Shown here: positions 43,076 through 54,014 of the stretch, one piece after another
Position numbering within the stretch: position 1 is the stretch's first letter
Layout: each line of letters starts with the position of its first letter
NCBI GenBank assembly: GCA_027596075.1
Contig: JADGJC010000046.1
Location: 116,403-180,402 of the forward strand
Reading direction: 5' to 3'
Source: Rhizophlyctis rosea
Taxonomy: Eukaryota; Chytridiomycota; Chytridiomycetes; Rhizophlyctidales; Rhizophlyctidaceae
Length of the DNA stretch: 64,000 nucleotides
Position numbers and translations under genes: made by a program
The notes under the pieces: model-generated
Told to the model about the DNA's origin: nothing
Database searches by the model: none
What the model saw: only the letters and a program-made list of their open reading frames with translations

Positions 43076-44966
43076 TCACCAACGCACCAGCACCACCGCA
43101 TGTCCATCCAACCCTCCCACCCATCTCGCATCCTCCGCATCCTCGCTCCATCGCGAGATATCGGTTATGAATGTTTGGAAAAGGGAAGCGAGCGGTCTGC
43201 ACCATGTCGTAAGTCAGTGGGGACGTTCTGAAAGGTGCAAACGCACAAATGCAATACCTATGATACTCCATCTCTATCGCAACATAATCCTTCACGCCGC
43301 GCCGTTGTTGTAGCTTATTGACTATATGTGGGTAGTTTGCGAGAATGGTTGATAGGTGGGTTGTGAATGTCGTGATAGTTTTGGTGTGAGTTTCTATCGG
43401 TGGAAAGATGTCAATTCCTTTGCCACGTGATGCCCAAGAGAAAGCACGCATATGTACCTAGAGCTTCGACGGTACCGACGTCCGACGTGGCAATGCGTTC
43501 TCTCGTGTAGTGGTTTTGAGTTCGTAGCTGAGGATGTGGGAGTGAGTTAGTGTGTTCTCTGCAAAGTTGTGAAAGTTATACCACGAGTAATGCATACCGC
43601 GTACAGTTGTTGTTGCAAGTCAGTCAGTTGGTTCATGAGTGTGAGGAGGTCTGGGGACGTGGCTTGCTCTGGCGGAGACAAAGACTGCTTCCGAAAAGTG
43701 ATCAGTATCACAGCCAATACTCAGTTCCGAGCCAAGCTTCGACGTACCTTTCTACTCGCGTCTCCACCACTAAACCCTAAACTCTCACCCAGCTCCAGGA
43801 TCCCAACTAGAGACGACGACTTTGTTGCGGAGGCCATACTGCAGTGAAGATGATTAGTCTGGTGGGAAGGGAACTCCACTTGCACTCCACTTGTACTTAA
43901 GTCCTCACTTGCTGCTGCGCCCCATGGGAAATTTCGGAGCCGGACTGGGAATGTCCAAAGCAAGTCGAGGAACACAGAGGTGCGGGTGCCATTCAGGAGG
44001 CGGAGGGTCATGGATATGAGAGTGGTTGGTGTGTTGGTGGTGGGATTGTTGGTGGTCGGTGCATTGGTATATGGCATGTTGGTGGTCGATGCGTTGGTGG
44101 TTGGCATGTTGGTGGCCGGTGTGTTGGTGGTTGGTGTGTTGGTGGTCCCTGTGTTGGTGGCGGGTGTGTTGGTGGTTCGTGTGTTGGTGGTCGGTTTGGT
44201 GGTGATCGGTGTGGTGGTGGTCTGTGCGTTGGTGGTCTGTGTGTTGGTGGTTGGCATTTTGGTGGTCAGTGCTTCGGTGGTCAGTATGCCGGTGGTTGGC
44301 GTGTCGAGGGTCGTTGGTGCATAGGGCCCTGTTGTGGATGCGGGTGATAAAGTGGTTTGGGAAGTGATGGGAGTTCTCGATGGTGATGATTGGCGTGCAA
44401 ATGACGGTGGCACGTCTGAATTCAAAAGTTCTGCTCCTTGGTTGTTCAATGTCCCATGACTGACTGTCCTGCCACTACCACCTCCCGTTCCAATATTTGT
44501 GTTCATTGGCCTTCTCAAGGTTCCATCCATCCGTGATGCGCGTTCAGCTGCAGCCGCCACCAGACCCCCCGCTACACATGGCGGCTTTGGGCGCTGAATG
44601 GGCTCTAGCCGATGTTTGCGCGGCGGAGTGGGTGTTCGCCAGGACGGTGGTGAAGAGGATGATGTGGATGTTGGCGATGCGGGAGACGAGGACGACGATG
44701 AGGGATGTGACGACGTGGCGGATGAAAAGCATAGTGGTTTAGTCTCCAGCGGCGGAAGCTTCGGATTGCTCTGCTACAATGTTTGGGCATTAGCCAGACG
44801 CATATGCGGAGATTCGAATATAACAGGCTTTGAGCCAGCAGGAGTTGCGTGATGGAATGCGCACCTTCATCACCCCCTTCTTCTGACTTCTTCGTGGAGG
44901 TGGGGGTGGAATCGGCGGCTCCCATTGTGTTGTTGATGGAAACTGATTGAGTCTTTTGCCGGGCAT
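43076..44966 (-). CDS. HAUS2-like augmin subunit with repeat-containing N-terminal extension
   Basis: C-terminal exons 43925-43909, 43838-43748, 43684-43598, 43527-43458, 43393-43258 and 43196-43076 are all GT-AG with matching phases, ~173 aa. Sequence pattern: SSLVGILELGESLGF, LLTLMNQLTDLQQQLYALRT, GTVEALETHTKTITTFTTHL, STILANYPHIVNKLQQ, VAIEMEYHRPLASLFQTFIT. The coiled-coil layout and the IE..YHR motif resemble HAUS2/Cep27 of augmin, which recruits gamma-tubulin to spindle microtubules; this is pattern recognition and needs a profile search. Upstream on the same strand, exon 44966-44865 (MPGKRLNQFPSTTQWEPP) splices to a Ser/Thr/Pro-rich exon from 44770 that runs through the 15-bp minisatellite. 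The frame entering the HAUS2 exons differs from the frame entering the repeat, so either an intron or a slip lies between 44320 and 43925, or these are two genes. Confidence 0.5.
44022..44310 (+). repeat. 15-bp minisatellite, about 19 units, probably coding
   Basis: Units of GTTGGTGGTYGGTGT type with few mismatches. On the minus strand they encode TTNTP-like pentapeptides in the open frame; all three frames are open because the unit is 15 bp. Confidence 0.9.
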
Positions 44967-45199
44967 GTTTGTTACTGGATTTTTCAGACAGTCCAGTGAG
45001 TGATGCTGGGGAAAAGGCAATGCACTGTGTAGAGGGAGGATCAAGCCATTCATTTGCTTATGTCAGCTCCAGGCCATGTCCCACGCGGCCACGCCGCCCC
45101 ACGATTTGAGCCGTTTGACACTGGACAGCGCAGGCTCCTTCCCACACTCATCACCATTTGCCCTTCCTTCTCGCCACCACAAGCAGAACACAGACAAAG
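44967..45199. promoter_or_regulatory. short divergent promoter region
   Basis: 233 bp separate the divergent starts of the HAUS2-like gene (-) and the DUF1348 gene (+), so both promoters probably share this interval. No TATA-like element is obvious. Confidence 0.4.
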
Positions 45200-46055
45200 A
45201 TGTTCCGCAACATCCCTCCCGCCCTCCCACGCCGCGTCCTTCTCCGCTTCCAAAAACCTACCTCCACCCGCCTCTCCTCCACCACCACTCCACCTCCAAA
45301 GCCCATTAAATTCACTACCGACACCGCCTACTCCAAAGTCCTAACCGCCCAAAACCTCTGGAATACGAAGGACCCCGTCCGTGTCGCCAAAGCCTACACC
45401 GAAGACTGCATGTAAGACGATTCCCCAAATTTCACTCCCTGCACTCTGACGCCGCCTCGAAGTCGCTCCTTTGTTTACTAACAAACCACCCACCCAGATG
45501 GCGCAATCGTGACGAGTTCCTCAAGGGCCGCGCCGCCATAGAAGCGTTCCTCACTCGCAAATGGGCAAAAGAGAAGGAATATAGACTGCGGAAGGAGATG
45601 TTTACGTTTAATCGGAATAAGATTGCCGTTCAGTTTTGGTATGAGTGGGTGGATGGTTCGGGGCAGTGGTGGAGAAGTGAGTGTTTTCCTTTGCGGCGGA
45701 TATGTTTTGTGGGTCAGGGGCGGAGGGGGGAAGGCAGTGGCAGATTGAGAAGAGAAAGGATGGTCCACTGAAGGCTGCCATGCACAGCGCTGGAGTTTTC
45801 AGAATTGCAGCTTATAGCGCGGATTGAAGCAGCTTCCGTTGTATCGCGTGGAGCTCCTATCGAATTCTTTCACAATGAGCTAACGCTATCCTCTCCACCA
45901 CAGCATACGGTCTAGAACACTGGACATTCGCACCCTCCGGCCTAATGCAAGAGCGTCGCATGAGTGGGAATGACGTTAAGATCTCTGATAGTGAACGGTG
46001 GTTTAAAGACGGGTCATTGGAACGCGGGCCGGATCCCGAACCTAGAGCGGACTAG
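45200..46055 (+). CDS. DUF1348 / NTF2-like fold protein
   Basis: Exons 45200-45411, 45498-45676 and 45904-46055 (introns GTAAGA...CCCAG, GTGAGT...CACAG) join in phase to 180 aa. Conserved family run: VAKAYTEDCIWRNRDEFLKG, AIEAFLTRKWAKEKEYRLRK, FTFNRNKIAVQFWYEWVDGS, GQWWRTYGLEHWTFAPSGLM, RRMSGNDVKI. DUF1348 proteins are small NTF2/SnoaL-like alpha+beta folds of unknown activity found in bacteria and fungi. The N-terminus (MFRNIPPALPRRVLLRFQKP) is basic and Ser/Thr-rich without acidic residues, consistent with a mitochondrial presequence of ~30 residues. The start is the only ATG that gives this leader. Confidence 0.9.
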
Positions 46056-47532
46056 AATATCGATAGGAACAGCCGTAAAATTGAAGTATGTGTTGTATGA
46101 CATGCATGAAGGAAGTTAGAAGTCATACGTTGCGAGTGCGGGATAGGATGGAAGGCAGGGAGATTTGATGTTCTGGCACCATACGTCACATTTTGACCAC
46201 CTTTGCATGAGTTGTTCGCAAGAAGGAAGGGAGCACCACCCAATACGCAGATTTTTGGAACAACTTCTATTACGACGGCACACGAGCACCCTGATCACGA
46301 TGAATGTCAAATACTACAAGTCCTTTCACGAAGTGCACGTTGTCCTTGAATTATCCCGCTCTGCGTATCCGCGACCTGCTCGATTGCGACGATTATAGTA
46401 CTAGATGTCAGGCCCTCCCAGCCGAACAAACAGCAACCTCACGATAGTACTCGAGTGGGGCTGCTCACGCGTGAAATGCCACAAATCAAAATGAGCTTCA
46501 GGCCCGACGGCACCATCATACCGTTGGTGTTGGCGGGAAAAGTTGCGTGTCACGGACTCTTCTTTACTCCTCCGCAGCCATCAATTTTCGTGGAATATAT
46601 GATGCTCTCGCCTAACTGGTGCTGGTGCATAACGATTTTTCCTGGCTTGCGCGACGTGTTGAATTCTGCTGCTGTCGGCGGGCTAAACCGCAGCGTGGAA
46701 TTCCTTACGAACTTCGACAGGTTGGTATGTGTGAATGCTACGCTGTTTAGGCAAAGAAAGGAATCCATAGAGCTGAGGCTTTTTGTTCTCAGCAATCCTA
46801 TCCGACCCGTGAACCGTTTGTCTGCAACTGTTTGCGAGAGTATTGTCGCACCAGGGATATGCAGTCCGTTCCGCCAAACATCGGATATTGCGAGAGAAGC
46901 TGCCATTTATGGACGGGATATCGAAGGGAAGGATCTGTGAATGCAAAATGCGTAAGTTTCGGCGACTAAGAGGCGACCGTCCATAAAGTTAGCTTTGAGC
47001 GGATGAGGATGAAAGTTACAGCAGAAAGGAGTGAGATGAAGAAGGGAAGGAACATTTTTGGCCACAGCATGCGTAAGTCTATGAGTCATATCGACGCATA
47101 TAATCGGATCGCGTGGATGTGGCGTGGGATTGCGGCCGGATTCAGTTTGATTGCAAACCCATGTCAACCATTTCCCATTTTGCCGATACCGTTTCGCCAT
47201 AGGAAAAAGCTCGCTTCCCATTACCTTCGTTCTTGTCGTCTTGCTTCACTACTGCATAGTCATTCATATATAGTTTGGTGAAGACTGGTCTTGTGGCGGT
47301 GTGTCTTATCAGTTTTGTCATATTTTTGCCCCACTCCTTTGTTTCGCCGGCCGTTTTCCCGATAGGTTGGCTAACACGCTTGAGGTCAAGTTTTCATAGT
47401 CACTACTGCCTGGAGGGAAAGGCATATTACTGGAGTTTTCACAAGGTTGGTTGCGGTCGTTTATTCTCAGGAGTCTACCGTATGAATCTCACCACGTCAA
47501 TTTCTAGTTAGTAGTACACTAAACCAAACAAA
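46056..47532. other. interval with competing open frames on both strands, no gene resolved
   Basis: A 161-codon plus frame (46455-46937) and minus frames at 46946-46550 overlap. On the minus strand a signal-anchor-like MFLPFFISLLSAVTFILI (about 47060) followed by an acceptor at 46939 and ILPFDIPSINGSFSRNIRCL, AERTAYPWCDNTLANSCRQT would make a secreted or membrane protein. I could not link the exons or find an end, so I leave it as possible coding sequence. Confidence 0.3.
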
Positions 47533-49124
47533 ATGTCTTCCAACGAGCCCACCTCCCCAACCGACTCCCCCTCCACTCCTTCCCCTGCCCCGCGTACACG
47601 TCCAACCTCTGACCAACCAACTGATTCACCGCTAACCGACACCACGCAACATAATTCTCCCGCCGCCGGAGAAACGCCTGATACTGCCATATTAGTGGAA
47701 GACGACGGAGACCCAGACTGGCAGACGGGTTCCGATAGCGACCATTCCGAAGCGACGGATGAAAACGATGAAACCAGCGACGATGATGAGAATGGGACGG
47801 GGGGTGGGCATGATCATGGGCATTGGTGTCATCAGTGTCAGGTGGGTTTGATGCTTCCACGGTTGCGGACGGACGGTTGCGGAACGGGGGGCACAAGTTT
47901 GACGGGTTCAGTATCTCATCTCCTTCTGTTTTCATGTGTTTTCAGAGAGAAATAACCGCAATAATGGACTCGGGAACGCCGACGTGTCCAAGATGTCATG
48001 GTGATTTCGTTGAGGAGGTAAAATTGCGGGGAGCTCTCATTTCATCGAAGAGTCAGTCTGACTAACCTATTACCACCAGATTGAAGACATGGACGACCCA
48101 CGAGACTTTATCGACGACGAGGGTGCCGATGAGGACGAGGAGTTCAGTTTTTACCTTGGTGGCGGGCCACGACCGGCGGGGCAGAATGGGAATGCGGACC
48201 CAGATCGGATGGGGAATGCCGAATTGGGAAATTTGATGCAGATGTGGCTAGCACAGATACTAGGAAACAATAGCGGTGGGAATGGGGCGGAAACGGAGGA
48301 GGAGAGCGCCGGTGCTGGTGTTCGGACGGAAAGAAGTCAGGCGCGAGAAGTAAATCCGGAATCGGATGGGAGGCAGAGAGGAGCGGGTGATGGTGAGGGT
48401 GGTGCTGGTGAAGACGGATCGGCAGACGAAGGAACCTCCACCCCCACACCACATCGCACATCCCGCCCCCGTCGTCCGCGCCCCGTCCAAATGGGGTCCG
48501 ACGGCATTCCCACCATAAACTTCGCCGACATCTTCCAACAAGTACTTCAACAATCCTCCCGCGACTCCCCCTCCGACGCACCGCGTAACCCCCTCATGGC
48601 CCTCCTTAACATGGTCGGCAACCCCGGCGACTACGTCTTCGGCGCCAACGGCCTCGACGATGTAATCACAAGATTGATGGACCAACACGCGCGGGCGAAC
48701 CAGCCTCCTAGTGCGAGTGATGAAGTTATTGATGCATTGGAGAAGGGGAAGGCGGTTTTGAGTGAGTTGAGGGAACATACGGAGTGTCCGGTTTGTCAGG
48801 ATGATTATGTGGAGGGGGAGGAGGTGATGAAGATGCCGTGTCGGCATGTGTTTCACCCAATGTGTTTGAGGGAGTGGCTGAAGGTTAACGGTATGTTTTG
48901 GTGTTCGTTGTTGGAAAGCTTTTTTGGGGATTGACGACTTCTAACATTTGCACTTTGTCTTTGACACAGGAACATGTCCGGTCTGTCGATACTCGCTTGT
49001 AGGAAGTCAAGAAAAGAAGGACTCTCCGACGAGTAGTGATGGGACTGGGTCGGGGTCGGGATCTGGTGCTGACGGTGCGGGTTCGTCGGGTGCGGGGTTG
49101 GTTTTTGATGTTGAAGTTGATTAG
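47533..49124 (+). CDS. RNF126/BCA2-type RING-H2 E3 ubiquitin ligase
   Basis: Exons 47533-47841, 47946-48017, 48080-48890 and 48970-49124 give 448 aa, all junctions in phase. The N-terminus is Ser/Thr/Pro-rich and acidic. A zinc-ribbon follows, split by intron 1: WCHQCQ and PTCPRCHGDFVEE. A long acidic/Gly-rich linker leads to NFADIFQQVLQQ and GNPGDYVFGANGLDDVITRL, a stretch conserved in RNF126/RNF115. A RING-H2 finger (~364-405) reads CPVCQDDY, MPCRHVFHPMCLREWL, GTCPVCR; intron 3 falls inside it. In animals this family uses the zinc-ribbon to bind ubiquitin or BAG6 clients and ubiquitinates mislocalised proteins and receptors. The tail is Ser/Gly-rich and acidic. Confidence 0.9.
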
Positions 49125-50968
49125 TACATGCAAAGTACCATTCCCATGTTATTGTACAGTAGTACTGTAGTGTAGTTATTAGGTAGCTTTTATTTAGCCT
49201 TTCTGAGTAGCTCTCTTCAAGTAAATGCTGAATGTTTGCAGGTTCTCCCCTGCGTTGTTGTACTGGTCAAGTTTGTTATTCAAGGGAGCTGTCAGAACTT
49301 CAGATTGTTCAAAAGGGAGGTCAATTTCACCCATTCCAAGCATTCATTATTTGTGTCACGGCGAGTCACGCCCAGCCCTGGTCAAAATTGCCACCCCAAC
49401 CCCAAACAGAACACAGGCGTCAATCACCAGCCATTGCAGCCAACCCAGAACACCTTTTCCTTTCTCATCAGTTTCACTCTGCTCTTTCCAGAATCGAGAC
49501 GTTGAGAAGAAGCTGCGAGGAGCGGTGTCAGGTTCGTAGCGGAACGGACGTCAGTGCCCAGGAAAAGTGCAACATCGTTAGCTGTCTGTACCCAGAGGTC
49601 CGAGGTTTTCAACGGTTTTTTTGAGAGTTTTGCCCGAGAACTATGGCCCCATTGCTGCTTTGCGACCAGCGTGGGGGGGGCTGTAGAGTTCAGTGTCGCC
49701 TTTTTGGTGTCAACGTAGCGATTTGAGCCGATGGGCTGGGCGAGCTTTTGACGGACTTTTGCTTGTGTTTTTTGTGTTGAAGTTATAACGATACTCACCT
49801 TGATCTCGCTCACCTTAGCAAACAGACACCACCGCCGAAGGGCTGTAAAGTCGCCATGGCTTCCCGGTCATGAGGGTGGCAAGCTCCTGTAAATACAGAG
49901 CCAACCTTCCGATGCGGCGGCTTTTCTACTATTCAACCATCGATGAGTGCGGCACTCTCTTTTCCGAACGCTCTTTCTTTCTGGCTCGGTCCCTTAGCCT
50001 CCTTCAAGATCTACTTGTGATGGAGGAGGTCTGAGATTCCCACGAATCTGCCCGAAGCTCCACACACTCCATTCTTCTGCCAATCTCTCGGACAACTGAC
50101 TGCTGCTGCCCACGAGAGACATGGCAGCTATCGAAGCTCGTATTGACTCTTTCAATCCAACAATATCACAGATAGATGAGAAGCATCGAGGCAGCACCAC
50201 AACAACCCGTGCAATTGCTGGACCTGTGACGGTCGCCGCCGCCGACCTCCTGGCGACGCGCCTCCGGGCACTGGACGGTCTGGTTGGAAGGGTCGTCGGG
50301 AGCAAGGAGGCTGCGGCTTGAAGGGCACCCGCGGTTGCACTTGCTGTCAGAGGGAACAGTGAAAGCATCGGGCGGCGGCATCCGTACCTTGAAAGCGTGT
50401 TGCATGGGGCTTCGAACCAAGTAGTCTTGAGAATATCGGCGCCGTTCTACAGCACAGTTCCCGATGCAACACAGGAGTAGGGGATGGAGAAGCGCCCCAC
50501 AGTTCGGGTACGCAAATCGTCCATCGTGGGCTCAAGGTATGTTGTCTGCTTCTGCCATTGTTCTTAATGCCTCGGCAGTGGCTAATATCCATGTTTCTTC
50601 CTTGAATAGGACTAGTCTCAAGGCACAATATACATCGATCCCGAGGCGTCGAAGTTAGTGGATCGTTCCTTCTGGTTGACTCTCGTGCACTAGGCCCGTG
50701 GTCAGTGCTATTATGTGCTGGTGAGTGGTGTGGCATTTGAGCTTTGTAATGGAGAGAATGGGCAGCAGCAGTCATATGTGGATGTGTCACGTTGGAAACT
50801 TCAGGTATACCTTCCTTTTCCACTGTTCGTACGATCGCTTGCATGTTTGGCCTTCATTCAACATGGAATGAGATATTATAGAACCCGATCCTGGGCATCG
50901 GTCTCGCGATCTCTTTGCGGAAAGACTTCTTCACCAACATAGACCGAAACCATTCTCCGCGAGGAGTA

Positions 50969-51038
50969 CTCCCCGTAGCTTAAGGCAAAGCAACTGTCCT
51001 CGGGGACAGGGTTGCTGGTTCAAGTCCAACCGGGGAGT
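50969..51038 (+). tRNA. tRNA-like element, possible Pro(CGG); degenerate
   Basis: 70 nt. The acceptor stem is CTCCCCG/CGGGGAG (7 bp perfect), the D-stem GCTT/AAGC with loop AAGGCA, the anticodon stem CTGTC/GACAG, and the T-arm GCTGG-TTCAAGT-CCAAC (one C-A mismatch). Pol III box A (TAGCTTAAGG) and box B (GGTTCAAGTCC) are intact. The anticodon loop is only 6 nt (CTCGGG), and an extra base precedes the anticodon stem, so the anticodon is ambiguous. C1-G72 and the overall look are bacterial/organellar rather than typical of nuclear tRNA. It could be a tRNA pseudogene, a SINE head or organelle-derived DNA. Confidence 0.5.
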
Positions 51039-51569
51039 ATACGGCGCTCCGCGCCAGCGTCAGTCAGGCCTCGGGGTGTCAATTGGTGAGTTAATAATAA
51101 TGTAGTTTGCCTCACATGGACACATATTGACCCATTACCCAATCCATTAGACACACGTCCGAACTCCATCGAGCTCCCCTCACACGAACTTCGCAACCGG
51201 TATCCCCACGCCACTGTACGGAAGGAAGCTATCTGGGACATTCAAGAAGGACCTCCGAGGTGGACTTTTGTCCATTCCTCTGTCTCCTTTGATCAGGGGC
51301 CCGTCATGAGGTGGACTTTTGTCTACTTCCTGACCCCCCCCTTTGCTTCGGACAACGGAAGGCGACTATCCTGGTGACGTGGGAATATCCGGTTGCATCT
51401 GAAGCGAGATTTTGGGAGTTTGATTGTTGGGTTAGTGATACGACCGATGCTCCTTATTGATAAAGGGCAGTTTGACTGACGATGACATCTTTAGATCGAA
51501 AGCCTTGCACGTTTGGAACTTTTGGGAATTTATTTACATTTGAGGAGATCCATTCATAGAAGATGCGGT

Positions 51570-52360
51570 TCTTAGTGGTCGAGGACGCGGGTGAGTTTAT
51601 TTTACTGACATACTACTTACTGCATCTCAAATCTTTTGCCTAACTTTTTGGCTTTTTATTGATTGACTTGTGGGTTACGTCAGTCATCCCGGTGTGCCTA
51701 CTATTGGTGGGTTTTACATCACTGCTGGCAGGAAACTAGCTTAAAGTATGTGGGAGTGCCAGCGTTAATGGACTTCTGTCCAACCTCTGCATCTCACGCT
51801 AGAAGACGCCACTCGGAGTGCCACAGTTAATGGATTAATCCAACCTCTGCATCCGGTGTCTTCGCCCAAGGGCAGGCGACTAGCTGCAGTGATGTAAAAC
51901 TTACTTATGGGAAAGCACTTCGGGGTTGAGGCATCGTATACCCTAACCTGGGCGATGAATGTGATGGTATGCCATTCCCCATGTATACGTATCTGTTTTG
52001 CCATCATTCTGATCCATAACACCTACAGATTGGCAGACCACCGGTGATGGCTTCCTTGCATCTTGGACTCTACCATTTTGGACTTCTGTATCGGAATCAT
52101 GCACTATAGGTTATCTAGGGAGGGCACTACATTGTATTTAGGAGGTCAATCTGGATACATTGAGGGCTATGTACGGTGGGGGAGAGAACTTTGAATTTAT
52201 GTTTTTACGCCCGCAGCTAGTGCCTGCATTTTCATTGAGTGGGTTCTCTGTGGAGGCAGGGTTTTGGGGTTTGAGAGGGAGAGTCGGACATCCGATTGCA
52301 TCCGGTGTTGTCGTTTTTGCATTTGGTGGTGGTTGATGTTTGGTTGTGGAATCGTACACC
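51570..52360 (+). repeat. segmental duplication, copy 1
   Basis: The stretch 51575-51700 (GTGAGTTTATTTTACTGACA, then TTTTGCCTAACTTTTTGG) and 52150-52360 (GCAGCTAGTGCCTGCATT, then GAGAGTCGGACATCCGATTG) recur, diverged, in copy 2. Copy 1 carries an extra ~330 bp including a 62-bp tandem pair. Confidence 0.65.
51752..51872 (+). repeat. 62-bp imperfect tandem pair
   Basis: Two units beginning GGAGTGCCAGCGTTAATGGA and GGAGTGCCACAGTTAATGGA, each containing CCAACCTCTGCATC. Confidence 0.75.
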
Positions 52361-52849
52361 GAACGTGTTGGTATGCTATTCTTCACAAGTATACTCATCG
52401 GTCGTCCCTTCATACTGATTTTCGATTTTTGGATGTCAGCAGCCTCTGGTCACGCCTTCGTCACATCCCAAACCCGATCTATTCTGTGACTCACGGTCAT
52501 CTTCTTCATTGCCCACGCCTCCCCATTACCATCTGATCGCGAAATGATGAAATAGGTGGGGATCTGGAGTCCTGCCCTTTGAACAAAGTATTTCATGAGA
52601 TCGTGAACCAATTCCATGTGGCAAGCATTTTTGGACAGCTTGTCGTGAGTATGCAAATATGATCGTTGTTGCTAGGATACGCTTTGTCTGACACTTTTGC
52701 AATTTGAGACAGCACCTTTGGCCACATCTGCTCATGATGATCCTCGTCATTTCTCAATAAGGGTTGAGATGTGCTTGTTGGCGGGTATCGTGATTTTAGT
52801 ATCGATGGACTTATGTGGGAGTAAATTGGTCAGTGGAGCGCCTTCTTCA

Positions 52850-53310
52850 TGGTCGAGGAACGATACCATCGGGGGGTGAGTTCATTTTACTGTGGGGTAG
52901 CTCCCTTATTGTATCTCAACAATCGGTTTGCCTAACTCTTTGGTGTTTTCATAGATTCAGTCGTGGGTCGCGTCGGTCATTCTGTTGAACCCTTCGGGGC
53001 TCCGGATTGTGCTGCCTGCCCCTTCCTCCCTATCGCTGGTGGTACCGTTACCTCCTGAATGTGATGTAGGCAATGTTTTGAGGGAAGTGTGCGTTGATTT
53101 ATAATAGGGCGTTTGTTTGGTGATGGGAGAACTTTGTATGTGTGTTTTTGCTGTGTGCATGTTTTTGCGTTTGCAGCTAGTGTCTGCATTGGGGTTGTGA
53201 TAAAGTTGTCAAGGAGGGCGGGGTTTTGAGTTTGAGAAGGAGAGTCGGAAATTCGATGGCATCCTGTGTTGTCCTTTCTGTATGGGTTGATTGATGTTCG
53301 ACCGTGGAAG
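52850..53310 (+). repeat. segmental duplication, copy 2
   Basis: Corresponds to the two ends of copy 1: GGTGAGTTCATTTTACTGTG, TTTGCCTAACTCTTTGGTG, then TTTGCAGCTAGTGTCTGCAT and GAGAGTCGGAAATTCGATGG. Similarity by eye is about 75-80% over the matched parts. Confidence 0.6.
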
Positions 53311-53349
53311 TGGCGCTACGGAGTAAGAAGTCGCGTGCTTACTCAGTTG

Positions 53350-53620
53350 ATGGAGGTGAGATGGGGAGAAGTAGGAGGTCTGGCGACTACTACTTCCGGG
53401 GGCTGGGAAGGGTGGGAGGAGTTGGGGGTCTGGCGATCGCTACTCCAGGGTAGGAAAGAATGGGCAGGAGTGGGAGGTCAGGCGACCACTACTTCGGGGC
53501 ACGGAAGGATGGGGAGGAGGAAGGATGAGCAGGAAATCAGTTGATCACTATTCCGGGGAAGGTTTGGAGGAGCAGGAGGGCAGACAACCACAGAGTGGAA
53601 GGACGGGAGAAGTGGGACGA
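53350..53620 (+). repeat. G-rich tandem repeat, ~60-bp unit
   Basis: About five imperfect units with the core GGAAGGNTGGGAGGAGTGGG-AGGTCTGGCGAYYACTACTTCCGGGG. Confidence 0.7.
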
Positions 53621-54014
53621 CTTGAATCTTTTTTTTACACAGCGGAAACTCAGTTGCTTGACCATCGGACCATTCCCATCCAACCATACTTCTTCCCCAC
53701 CTTTTCCCCTCTCCCTGGCGTCAACAACTCGCCATGCTTGCAGTTCTCGCATTCCCATCCGTCAACGTCAACATGTGTGCAGGGTCGGATTTTCACCTCA
53801 CCGACCCATTTTGGTGAACTTGCTGACAATCACAGTGTATCAGATGGTGCCAGTGGGCAGCACACCGGTGTGAAAACAAACAAACTCTCCTCCATAAGGG
53901 TATATAATTCAGTTCGCACGCCAATATACAGGACCATATGTTTGCACATCTCAACGGGTATCATCCAACAACCTTCCTCCGAAATATCCTGACTCTGCAA
54001 ATCATGCCCCACAT

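Larger units (their letters stand above)
49125..54014. other. 4.9-kb gene-poor region rich in duplications
   Basis: Contains the tRNA-like element, a diverged segmental duplication and tandem arrays listed separately. Minor frames at 49813-49424 (-), 50368-49994 (-) and 50121-50321 (+) are short, overlapping and without recognisable domains. I do not call genes here. Confidence 0.45.

Noticed and set aside
49994..50368. Minus-strand frame with an Ala/Leu-rich, signal-peptide-like start
   Set aside because: Overlaps an equally plausible plus-strand frame and lies in a duplication-rich region without splice or homology support.
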